From positions 248,001 through 312,000 of the forward strand of contig SUTW01000001.1 of the NCBI GenBank assembly GCA_015152475.1: DNA of 64,000 nt, written 5' to 3'. The notes beneath the pieces were generated by a model, which had not been told where the DNA came from, did no database searches, and saw only the letters and a list, made by a program, of their open reading frames with translations. Positions 20,410-27,976 of this stretch are shown piece by piece (position 1 is the stretch's first letter; every line of letters starts with the position of its first letter). The position numbers were made by a program, and so were the translations under genes. The DNA is from Cyanobacteria bacterium SIG30 (GTDB lineage Bacteria > Cyanobacteriota > Vampirovibrionia > Gastranaerophilales > Gastranaerophilaceae).

Positions 20410-20440
20410 AATTCAGCGTTAATTAGTCTAACGCTGAATT
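20410..20440 (-). terminator. Terminator downstream of secG
   Basis: A perfect 12-base stem (AATTCAGCGTTA and its complement) with a seven-base loop, followed on the minus strand by TTGTATTT. It ends the secG transcript. Confidence 0.75.
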
Positions 20441-20463
20441 ATTTGTTAAATATCTTTTAATTA

Positions 20464-20685
20464 TTACTTAATAATGAAACCTAAAATAAATGTTGTGACA
20501 ATAAAAATACCAGCAACAATGTAAGTTACTTTGTTTAAACCATCTTCGGCACTTTTTTGTGAAGAGAAAAGTTGGCTTGCAGAACCTATTGAAGCAATAC
20601 CTTCACCTTTGGGTGCATGTAATAATACTAAAATGATGAGCAATACAGCTGATAAAATTTGTGTCATGTATAAGAATGTTGTCAT
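20464..20685 (-). CDS. secG: Preprotein translocase subunit SecG
   Basis: 73 residues with two transmembrane helices (ILSAVLLIILVLLHA and VTYIVAGIFIVTTFILGFII) joined by the SecG loop, where GEGIASIGSASQLFSS corresponds to the conserved GxG..FG segment of the family. SecG assists SecA-driven export through SecYEG. AAAGGAA precedes the ATG. Monocistronic, with its own terminator. Confidence 0.92.
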   Translation of the reverse strand: MTTFLYMTQILSAVLLIILVLLHAPKGEGIASIGSASQLFSSQKSAEDGLNKVTYIVAGIFIVTTFILGFIIK

Positions 20686-20803
20686 TATTTTTTCCTTTAT
20701 TTAAGAAAAGATTATCATGAAGAAAAAAATAATACAATCAATCCATTTTTTTATTAAAAAAATATGTTAAAGTAATTATGAAGTAAGATTTGGGAGAAGT
20801 AAA

Positions 20804-21694
20804 ATGGAAAGTACCATAAAAACAATAATGCTGACAAAAGAAAATATGCAAAGACTGTTGCCTAAAAGAAGTAATTTTTCAAACAAAGGCAGTTATGGTT
20901 GCGTTGTTAATATTGCAGGTTCTTTTATGTATCCTGGTGCGAGTTATTTAAGTTCTGTTGCAGCACTTAAAGTTGGTGCAGGACGAGTTCGTTTAGCAAC
21001 AACAACAAATGTAATCCCAATTGTTGCATCTCTTACTCCAGATATTACTTTTTTAGATTTAGGAGAAAGCAAAGATTACACAATTCCAAAAGATAGTTAT
21101 AAATATTTGCAAACAATAGCTGAACCAACAGTTTATGCTATAGGTTGTGGTCTTACTCAATATGGTGGGACCAAAGATTTTATTTTATCTTTTTTGAAAA
21201 ATAATAGAAATAATCAAACACCAATAATAATTGATGCAGATGGTGTTAATGCTCTTTCTTCAGTTACAAATTTTATGATGCCATTAAATTCAATAATAAC
21301 TCCTCATCCATTGGAGCTTTCAAGACTTATAGATGTTCCTGTTGAAGAAATTCAGGCAAATAGAGTTGAATATGCTTGGAAAGCATGTCAGGAACTTGAT
21401 TGTATTGTTCTTTTAAAAGGACATGATAGCGTTATTGCAGTCCCAAATGGTCAAATATTCATTAATAAAACAGGAAATTCGGCACTTGCAAAAGCTGGTT
21501 CAGGTGATGTTTTGACAGGGATGATTGCAGGTTTTGCATCTCAAGGTTTAAACCTTGAAAATGCTGCTTGTTTAGCTGTTTATTTACATGGAGTTGCAGG
21601 TGAAATTGCTTCAAAAACTCAAACAGAATACGGAGTTTTGGCAACAAACCTCATTAATACAATTCCTTCTGCAATTAGAGAATTATTATTTTAA
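20804..21694 (+). CDS. nnrD: NAD(P)H-hydrate dehydratase (NnrD domain only)
   Basis: 296 residues of the YjeF C-terminal, ribokinase-like fold. It restores NAD(P)H from its damaged hydrated form using ATP or ADP. Visible elements: NKGSYGCVVNIAGS, GAGRVRLAT, IIIDADGVNAL, ITPHPLELSRL and the catalytic/nucleotide loop GNSALAKAGSGDVLTGMIAG. In many bacteria this domain is fused behind the NnrE epimerase; the epimerase half is absent here and not seen nearby. GGGAGAAG lies before the ATG. It converges with the lptD-like gene. Confidence 0.93.
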   Translation: MESTIKTIMLTKENMQRLLPKRSNFSNKGSYGCVVNIAGSFMYPGASYLSSVAALKVGAGRVRLATTTNVIPIVASLTPDITFLDLGESKDYTIPKDSYKYLQTIAEPTVYAIGCGLTQYGGTKDFILSFLKNNRNNQTPIIIDADGVNALSSVTNFMMPLNSIITPHPLELSRLIDVPVEEIQANRVEYAWKACQELDCIVLLKGHDSVIAVPNGQIFINKTGNSALAKAGSGDVLTGMIAGFASQGLNLENAACLAVYLHGVAGEIASKTQTEYGVLATNLINTIPSAIRELLF

Positions 21695-21711
21695 TTTAAG
21701 TTAAAATTATT

Positions 21712-23556
21712 TTAAATAGCTTCTTCTGTTGGAACTTTAATTTTTCTTAAATTCCATTCTTCAAATAGTTTACGTTTTTTGCCCATATTTGATGGGTCTT
21801 GTGCTGTCAATTTGTCATATTTCATTTTTGCATTGTTTGCACCTACAAGCATAACAACGTCAAATGAAGTTATTTCTCTTACGTTATCGTATGCAACAGC
21901 GATTTTAAAGTCTTCAGGCCCTGCCATAACATAAAAAGCATTTTCTGTCAGTAATTGTTCATCATAATTATCTCGCATAGGAGATAAAGTGCCTCTATAT
22001 CCTACTGATAAATATTTACATAATCTTATATTTTCATCAATAGAAACAGAAATTTTACCGTATCTATAATCATCAAATATAAAAGGACTTCTTCCGTGGA
22101 CACCGGCTGCTGCGACATATATTCTTGAACCCCAACCTTTGACCCTAGATTGAATACCAGGCGTGAATCTAACAAGTCCTGTTGTTTGCCCTGTGCCATA
22201 CAATGTTGCTGCAGCTTGTCCTGCTACATAACCTTTGATGTACATGTCCTGTTCTTTATTTTCAAGTTTAAATAATGTTTTAGATAATTCACCTTGCCAT
22301 CTTACACGTGCAGTACCGATTTGTTCTTCTTGATCATCTTCAGAATATTCACTTACATAACCTGCAGTTAATCTTTGTGTAAATGTAGCGCCTAAATCTT
22401 TGTTTTCCCAAGCTTTATGGTGAACTAATTGACCCATATAACCTGGGCGCATATAACCATTGAACCATTCATCAACATAACCGTGTCTTGAATAATCTAC
22501 CCATAATTCTTTATTAAAGCGATATTTACCTCTTATAACAAGGTTTTTACTTGATGTTGCCCAACCAGCTTCTACAAAATTTCTTTTAGAACGGTGTCTT
22601 GCTAAAACACCAATACCTGCACCGCCACTATAAACCAAGGCTGGTATTACTTTTAATGTGGAATTACCAGGAATTCTTGTTGTGAAACCTGGGCCAACAT
22701 ATGTACCAAAATTGCTCATAGAACCTAATTCTGGTCCATTTAATTCAATATAGTTTTGTTCTTTATCTGTTAAAATACTTAAATCAGGCGCAGTTGCCAA
22801 TTTATATTTTTTATAATAAATATCAACATTTTTAAATGTTATTTCATCATGGTCTTGGTGACTTTTTATAATAATTTCTTTTGTTTTTATTTTGTATGGC
22901 TCTGAACGTTTTTTTCTCATTTCAAAGGTTGCTTCTTGTTCATTAATCATATCCATATCATAGAATGTACCAAATCCAAAAGAAGCAATTTTCATTTCGA
23001 TTTTATCTGCAAGTTCAAAATCACCGTTTATAGCTTCAATTTTATTAGCATAAGCATAGCCTTCTCTTGCTGTAATTTTAAAATTGCTAAATTCGCCTAA
23101 TGGTTCGTTCATTAAAACATTTTCTTTGTTCAGGTCAACTACCATGTAGTCACCTTTCAAAACTCCGCCATCTTTGTATAATTTAACATTATCAAATAAT
23201 TTTATAAAGTTTCCTTTTCTGTTAAAAATGGCTTTGTCGGCAGTTATTTTTGTTTTTTCAGGTGATGAGGTTATAACAACATGTCCTCTGGCTTCAACTT
23301 CATCAATATCGTTTTTATATTCCATTTCATCGCAATCTAAAACCATTGATGTTGGTTTTTGTGGTTCTTTTACTTCGTTTTTTGCTCTTTTTTCCTTAAG
23401 GTAATCGATTGGATTTGGAATATAAATGCCATTATCGGCTTCTTCTTGAAGATTTTGGTTGAAGGTTCTTGTATTTTGTTTAATTATGTCTTCTTCGTTT
23501 TTAGATTGTATTACCTCTATGGCGCATACAGGAAGCGTCAAAAATAATAGAAGCAT
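21712..23556 (-). CDS. LptD-like outer membrane LPS-assembly protein
   Basis: 614 residues from the ATG. An export signal (LLLFLTLPVCA) is followed by an OstA/LptA-like beta domain (about 60-270; MVLDCDEMEYKNDIDEVEARGHV) and a C-terminal half rich in alternating aromatic strands typical of an outer membrane barrel. This is the layout of LptD, which inserts LPS into the outer leaflet; it is shorter than E. coli LptD (about 780). From the ATG the signal lacks basic residues and no ribosome site is near. AAGGGG lies four bases before an in-frame ATT (23583) and seven before an ATA (23580); starting there adds IKLRYIYT and gives a normal signal peptide. Confidence 0.82.
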   Translation of the reverse strand: MLLLFLTLPVCAIEVIQSKNEEDIIKQNTRTFNQNLQEEADNGIYIPNPIDYLKEKRAKNEVKEPQKPTSMVLDCDEMEYKNDIDEVEARGHVVITSSPEKTKITADKAIFNRKGNFIKLFDNVKLYKDGGVLKGDYMVVDLNKENVLMNEPLGEFSNFKITAREGYAYANKIEAINGDFELADKIEMKIASFGFGTFYDMDMINEQEATFEMRKKRSEPYKIKTKEIIIKSHQDHDEITFKNVDIYYKKYKLATAPDLSILTDKEQNYIELNGPELGSMSNFGTYVGPGFTTRIPGNSTLKVIPALVYSGGAGIGVLARHRSKRNFVEAGWATSSKNLVIRGKYRFNKELWVDYSRHGYVDEWFNGYMRPGYMGQLVHHKAWENKDLGATFTQRLTAGYVSEYSEDDQEEQIGTARVRWQGELSKTLFKLENKEQDMYIKGYVAGQAAATLYGTGQTTGLVRFTPGIQSRVKGWGSRIYVAAAGVHGRSPFIFDDYRYGKISVSIDENIRLCKYLSVGYRGTLSPMRDNYDEQLLTENAFYVMAGPEDFKIAVAYDNVREITSFDVVMLVGANNAKMKYDKLTAQDPSNMGKKRKLFEEWNLRKIKVPTEEAI

Positions 23557-23650
23557 TGTATATATATAACGAAGTTTTATAATTTATCCCCTTATTTTAT
23601 TAGAGTATTTTAACCCAAATATTATTTTTTAATAACACTCATATAGAGTA

Positions 23651-24775
23651 TTATCTAGGCACATAGTTAAATGGGTTTGTTGTTTTACCGTTTACACGAA
23701 CTTCAAAGTGAAGATGAGGACCTGTTGAATAACCAGTTGAACCGACTTTACCTATAACTTGTCCTCTGTTTACAGATTTTCCTTGAGCTGTGTTAAATGC
23801 TGACATATGCGCATATAAAGTTGTTGTGTTTTGCCCATTTACTTTACCGTGGTCAATGATTACAACTTTACCGTAACCACCATACCAGCCACAGAAAATA
23901 ACTTTTCCGCTATTAGCTGCTTTTATAGGAGTGCCAGCAGGAGAAGCTAAGTCAACTCCTGAATGGAAAATTCTTCTTTTAAATATTGGGTGGGTTCTAT
24001 ATCCATATGGGGATGAAACTCTTCCGTTTACAGGACGCAAAAAGCTTCCGCTTGCAGATGTGACTTTTTGGCTATCGTTAGTAGTATTTTTGTTGATAAA
24101 TTTAGTTAATTGTTCGCTTTGTTTTGCAAGTTCTCTTTCAGCTTTTTCCCAAGTTGCCCTGTCTGTTTTAAGTTTTTCTATATATTTTTCATTTTTATCA
24201 ATCGCAATTTGGATATTTCTTTGTTGTTTATCCATCATTTTGATATTGTTGTTCAAATCACGTTGCTGAATTTCAATTTTTTGTTTTAAATTCAAAATAT
24301 TTCTAGTTTTCTTTTGCGATGCTTTAATTTTATCTCTATCCATTCGCATCAAAAGATTTTCAAAATATAATCTATCCAAAAAGTTATTTAAATCCTGTGC
24401 ATTTAAAAGAAATTCTACATAGTTTTGTCTTTGTTTTTTATAAATGCTAACAATTCTTTTGTTGCTAGAATTTTTTTGAGCTTCATAGTCACTAAGTGCT
24501 TTTTGTAAATCATTTCTTAAAACTTGCAAACTTTCTGTTGTTTTTTGATATTTTTCTTTATTAATTGATAAATTTTCTTGTGTTTGTTCAAGTTTTTGTT
24601 GGTTTTTATATAGTTTTCTTGACTCAATTTTTTCAAGCAATTTCAATTTGTGTATTTTTTCTTGCGCATTTTGTCTTTTTTGCTCAATTTGTTCTTGAGT
24701 TTCAGCATAACAAAATCCTGTCCATAAAAAAACAGTTAAAATAGCTATTAAAATGTTTTTTGAGTGTTTAGTCAT
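23651..24775 (-). CDS. M23 peptidase with coiled coil (EnvC/NlpD-like)
   Basis: The track begins at a TTG (24787); the ATG at 24775 is preferred, one base after the stop of a 35-residue ORF. 374 residues: signal peptide (ILIAILTVFLWTGFCYA), a coiled coil of about 200 residues with many Q, K and E, then a C-terminal LytM/M23 domain with HSGVDLASPAGTP, YGKVVIIDHG and HLHFEVRVNGK. H..D and HxH zinc ligands are present, so it may be an active endopeptidase rather than a pure amidase activator. It acts on peptidoglycan in the periplasm. The lptD-like gene follows about 65 bases downstream on the same strand. Confidence 0.93.
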   Translation of the reverse strand: MTKHSKNILIAILTVFLWTGFCYAETQEQIEQKRQNAQEKIHKLKLLEKIESRKLYKNQQKLEQTQENLSINKEKYQKTTESLQVLRNDLQKALSDYEAQKNSSNKRIVSIYKKQRQNYVEFLLNAQDLNNFLDRLYFENLLMRMDRDKIKASQKKTRNILNLKQKIEIQQRDLNNNIKMMDKQQRNIQIAIDKNEKYIEKLKTDRATWEKAERELAKQSEQLTKFINKNTTNDSQKVTSASGSFLRPVNGRVSSPYGYRTHPIFKRRIFHSGVDLASPAGTPIKAANSGKVIFCGWYGGYGKVVIIDHGKVNGQNTTTLYAHMSAFNTAQGKSVNRGQVIGKVGSTGYSTGPHLHFEVRVNGKTTNPFNYVPR

Positions 24776-24776
24776 T

Positions 24777-24884
24777 TTATTGTGCAAGAATTGGTAATAC
24801 TATTGTTAAGCCAACCATCCAACCTAGTACGGCAATTGTTATAATACCAACTATTATTTTTTTATTTTTTCTAAAAAATTCCAT
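24777..24884 (-). CDS. 35-residue single-pass membrane protein coupled to the M23 peptidase
   Basis: Too short for the ORF track. The reverse strand from an ATG at 24884 reads MEFFRKNKKIIVGIITIAVL and on to PILAQ, then TAA at 24777-24779. A basic N-terminus (RKNKK) is followed by a hydrophobic stretch of about 25 residues, the pattern of a single-pass inner-membrane protein. GAGGA lies five bases before the ATG. Its stop is one base from the start of the M23 peptidase, which has no ribosome site of its own, so translation of the peptidase probably depends on it. Function unknown. Confidence 0.7.
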   Translation of the reverse strand: MEFFRKNKKIIVGIITIAVLGWMVGLTIVLPILAQ

Positions 24885-25060
24885 ATTTCCTCACCAGTGT
24901 TTAGTATTATTTTACCCTTAAAAAAATTATAGGGCAAATTTTAAAGTTCATTTTTAACCTTTAAAATTATTTTTTCTTGCTATTCAAGCATTTTACAAGT
25001 TTTGTAAATAAATGTTACGAAATTTAGTTAGTTGAGCAATTTTTTATAAGTTAAATACTT

Positions 25061-25203
25061 TATATATATGTAAGACATAAATAATAAACACTTCGGAATA
25101 AGAGAGAAACAAAATTTTATAACCTACACACACTAACCTTCACTTCACACGAGAATTACTGAAAAAGTATTCAAGGGCTTTTATTATAAAAGCTCTTTTT
25201 TTT
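25061..25203 (+). ncRNA. Candidate small RNA with its own terminator
   Basis: A strong plus-strand terminator ends this stretch, yet both neighbouring genes are on the minus strand. The preceding 110 bases are largely unstructured A/C-rich sequence (for example CCTACACACACTAACC). TATATATAT around 25061 and TTGAGC at 25032 are possible promoter parts, but spacing is not convincing. I recognise no known RNA family. The 5' end given is a guess. Confidence 0.3.
25174..25203 (+). terminator. Plus-strand intrinsic terminator
   Basis: Nine-pair stem AGGGCTTTT / AAAAGCTCT (one G-U pair), ATTAT loop, then seven T on the plus strand. In the other direction the stem is not followed by T, so it is not a good terminator for hpt. 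Confidence 0.7.
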
Positions 25204-25226
25204 GTGCAAAATTGGCATGGATTATT

Positions 25227-25745
25227 TTATTCAAAATAACCTATATAAGGAATATTTCGGTAAATTTCTTCATAATCAAGACCAAAACCGACAATAAATT
25301 TGTCATCAATATCAAAACCATAAAAATCAGGTTGCATATCATTTAATCTTGAAATTTTTTTATCGATCAAAGTTGCAATTTTTAAAGTTTTTGGGTTAAG
25401 AGTAGATTCAATATAATCTTTTAAAAATTTAAGTGTAAGTCCTGTGTCTATAATATCTTCTACAACTAATACATTTTTGCCTTCAAGTTGTGGAAGAGTT
25501 AAATCCAAGGCTTTTACTTTACCTGAACTTTTAGTGCTTGTTCCATAGCTTGAAAGCCTTACACATTCAAGTTCAACTGGCATTTTTAAATATTTGATAA
25601 GATGTGAACAAAACATGATTGCGCCTTTTAATACACAAATTACGGTAAGTTTCTCATCTCCATAAAAGTTGTTTATTTCTTCAGCAACTTCTTTTATTCT
25701 TTTCGTTAATTCTTCTTCGCTTATAAGGGTTTTTAATTCTTTCAT
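25227..25745 (-). CDS. hpt: Hypoxanthine phosphoribosyltransferase
   Basis: 172 residues. Purine salvage: transfers ribose-5-phosphate from PRPP to hypoxanthine or guanine. The PRPP-binding motif VLVVEDIIDTGLT lies at 92-104, with VICVLKGAIMFCSHL and the flexible-loop RLSSYG upstream and YEEIYRNIPYIG at the end. Its start is one base after the tilS stop; the tilS-hpt pairing is also seen in Bacillus and others. Last gene of the seven-gene operon beginning at 31.6 kb. Confidence 0.95.
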   Translation of the reverse strand: MKELKTLISEEELTKRIKEVAEEINNFYGDEKLTVICVLKGAIMFCSHLIKYLKMPVELECVRLSSYGTSTKSSGKVKALDLTLPQLEGKNVLVVEDIIDTGLTLKFLKDYIESTLNPKTLKIATLIDKKISRLNDMQPDFYGFDIDDKFIVGFGLDYEEIYRNIPYIGYFE

Positions 25746-25746
25746 T

Positions 25747-26703
25747 TTATTTCTCCTTGAAAATTTCTTTTTTATTTACGTATAAAAAAAGTTCTGAATT
25801 TATTGAAAATTTTTTCCATTTTCTAAATTGTGGGTCTTGTTTTTCTTTTACAGTTTCTTCTATAAAATCAATTATTTGTTCAATTTTTCTAGAATTTGGG
25901 TTTTTTAAATCATTCTTTATATAATTTTGAATTATTTTCATTTTATGTGATTTTGGAAGTTTTGAAAATTCTTCTGTTTTGATTTTTCCATTTTCAAAAA
26001 GTTTTTCTTTAATTTCTTCCATTTTTTCTTCTATAAGTTCATATTCGGCCTGAGCGACTTTAATTAAATTACTGATAGACGCTTCTGCTGTTGGGTTTAT
26101 TTCCTTAAATAAAGGCAGAATTTTATGTCTTATAAAATTTCTTCTATATTTTATATCTGTATTTGAATTATCTTCTCTATATTCAAGATTGTTTTCTTTT
26201 GCGTAATTTATAATCTCTTCTTTTGATATTTCGAGAAGTGGTCTATAAAAAATATCTCTAACTGGTAAAATTGACCTTAAACCTTCAATTCCTGTTCCTT
26301 TTATTATTCTGTAAATTGCAGTTTCAATATTGTCATCTTTTGTGTGAGCCAAAAATATTACATCTGCATTGAATTTCCTTTTACAATTTTCAAAAAATTC
26401 ATATCTTTTTTCCCTTGCAGTTGTTTCTGTTTTTTGAATATCAGGTGGTAATTTTTCACTATAAAAATCAATATCATTATTTTTGCAAAAATTTTGTGCA
26501 AATTTTTCATCTTCATCTGAAAATTCACCTCTCCAATTATGGTTGAGGTGAACTGCAGTTAAAGATTTTAAAGAAAATTCTTCTTTAAGGCTGTTTAGAA
26601 TATGCAACAAAACAGTACTATCGACGCCAGATGAATATCCTACGAGAGCATTTTTCCCTTTAAGATTATGTTCTTTTAAGAATTTTCTTACTTTGTTTTG
26701 CAA
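25747..26703 (-). CDS. tilS: tRNA(Ile)-lysidine synthetase
   Basis: 318 residues. Adds lysine to C34 of the CAU-anticodon tRNA-Ile so that it reads AUA, an essential step in a genome so rich in ATA codons. PP-loop SSGVDS at 24-29 (the family norm is SGGxDS), HLNHNWRGE, LAHTKDDNIETAIYRIIKGTG and DNSNTDIKYRRNFIRHKILP are clear. The C-terminal part is short compared with E. coli TilS. One base separates it from hpt; lysC lies 12 bases upstream. Confidence 0.95.
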   Translation of the reverse strand: MQNKVRKFLKEHNLKGKNALVGYSSGVDSTVLLHILNSLKEEFSLKSLTAVHLNHNWRGEFSDEDEKFAQNFCKNNDIDFYSEKLPPDIQKTETTAREKRYEFFENCKRKFNADVIFLAHTKDDNIETAIYRIIKGTGIEGLRSILPVRDIFYRPLLEISKEEIINYAKENNLEYREDNSNTDIKYRRNFIRHKILPLFKEINPTAEASISNLIKVAQAEYELIEEKMEEIKEKLFENGKIKTEEFSKLPKSHKMKIIQNYIKNDLKNPNSRKIEQIIDFIEETVKEKQDPQFRKWKKFSINSELFLYVNKKEIFKEK

Positions 26704-26715
26704 AATAATTCCTTT

Positions 26716-27975
26716 TTAATCAGGAAGAGTGCCTTTTACTTCTGCAATAGTGTCGCATTCAAGTTCAAATGTTTTGCATAAAGCTTGAACTGCTTTTTTT
26801 GCATCTTCTTTGTTGACTAAACAACTAATTTTAATTTCGCTTGTAGAAATCATTTTTATGTTGATGTTTTCATTTGTTAAAGTTTTAAACATAGAAGCTG
26901 CAATACCAGGTCTGTCAATCATTCCAGCGCCTACGATTGAAACTTTTGCAATATTTTCGTCAATATAAATATTGCTTGCAGTTAAATTTTCTAAAATAGT
27001 TTCTTTTAATGATTCAAATTTAGCTAAATCGCCGGTATCTATAGTAAACGCGATATCATTTGTATTATTTGAGCTTCTTGCATATGATTGGATAATCATA
27101 TCAACACTTAAATTGTTATCAGCAAGTAAAGAGAATAATTTTCCAGCTGTACCTGGTTTATCTTGAACGTCACATATTACTACTCTAACTTGTGATGTGT
27201 CTGCTGCGACTCCAGTTACTGGTTTATAAATTTCCATATCATTTACTCCTATTATAAGTGTGCCTAAATCATCTGTTTTAAATGTTGAACGAACTCTTAA
27301 AGGAACGTTATATTGCAAAGCTGTTTCAACTGCTCTTGGATGAAGAACATTTGCACCTAAGCGCGCAAGTTCTAAAATTTCTTCGTAAGAAATTTTTTCT
27401 AATTTTTCTGCTTTTGGAACAATTCTAGGGTCAGTTGTGTAAACGCCTTCAACGTCAGTATAAATATCACATCTAATAGCATTTAGTGCGCCTGCAATAG
27501 CAACTGCTGAAGTGTCTGAACCACCTCTTCCTAAAGTTGTTATTTCATTATCTTCGGTTATTCCTTGGAATCCGGCTACAACAACAACCCTTCCTTTTTC
27601 AAGTTGTTTCTTAATTTTTTCTGTGTGAATTTTAACAATTCTGGCATTTGAATGAGTTTTTTCTGTCATAATGCCAACTTGCATAGCATTAAAGCTAATT
27701 GCATCTTGGCCCATAGATTTAAGTGCCATTGCAAGCATTGCAATAGAAATACCTTCGCCTGTGGATAATAACATATCCATTTCTCTTGAATCAGGTGTCA
27801 TGGTTAATTCATGAGCCATTTTTATTAAGTAATCCGTTGTGTGACCCATAGCTGAAACAACTGTTACAACAGAGTTTCCTTTTTCTACTTCTTTCATTAC
27901 GGATTTAGCGACTCTTTTAATTTTTTCTGCATCTGCTAGTGATGTTCCGCCATATTTTTGTACTACGATAGGCAT
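26716..27975 (-). CDS. lysC: Aspartate kinase
   Basis: 419 residues. Phosphorylates aspartate as the first step to lysine, threonine and methionine. N-terminal VVQKYGGTSL is the kinase signature, with TTLGRGGSDTSA and DVEGVYTTDPRIV further on; two C-terminal ACT domains (from about residue 265) carry feedback inhibition. It follows the TPR gene by one base. Homoserine dehydrogenase and threonine synthase are encoded 7 kb away in a separate hom-thrC unit. Confidence 0.96.
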   Translation of the reverse strand: MPIVVQKYGGTSLADAEKIKRVAKSVMKEVEKGNSVVTVVSAMGHTTDYLIKMAHELTMTPDSREMDMLLSTGEGISIAMLAMALKSMGQDAISFNAMQVGIMTEKTHSNARIVKIHTEKIKKQLEKGRVVVVAGFQGITEDNEITTLGRGGSDTSAVAIAGALNAIRCDIYTDVEGVYTTDPRIVPKAEKLEKISYEEILELARLGANVLHPRAVETALQYNVPLRVRSTFKTDDLGTLIIGVNDMEIYKPVTGVAADTSQVRVVICDVQDKPGTAGKLFSLLADNNLSVDMIIQSYARSSNNTNDIAFTIDTGDLAKFESLKETILENLTASNIYIDENIAKVSIVGAGMIDRPGIAASMFKTLTNENINIKMISTSEIKISCLVNKEDAKKAVQALCKTFELECDTIAEVKGTLPD

Positions 27976-27976
27976 T

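Larger units (their letters stand above)
24885..25226. other. 342-base intergenic region between M23 unit and hpt
   Basis: No ORF of useful size is seen. On the minus strand a TATAAT (24926-24931) could serve the small membrane protein and M23 gene. The right half contains AT- and CA-rich sequence and ends in a plus-strand intrinsic terminator at 25174-25203 that has no plus-strand gene in front of it, which suggests a small plus-strand RNA. Confidence 0.5.

Noticed and set aside
25227-25260. YIGYF at the end of Hpt as part of the YIGxF repeat seen at 55.4 and 61.2 kb
   Set aside because: A YIG segment is a normal part of the phosphoribosyltransferase C-terminus, so the resemblance is coincidental.
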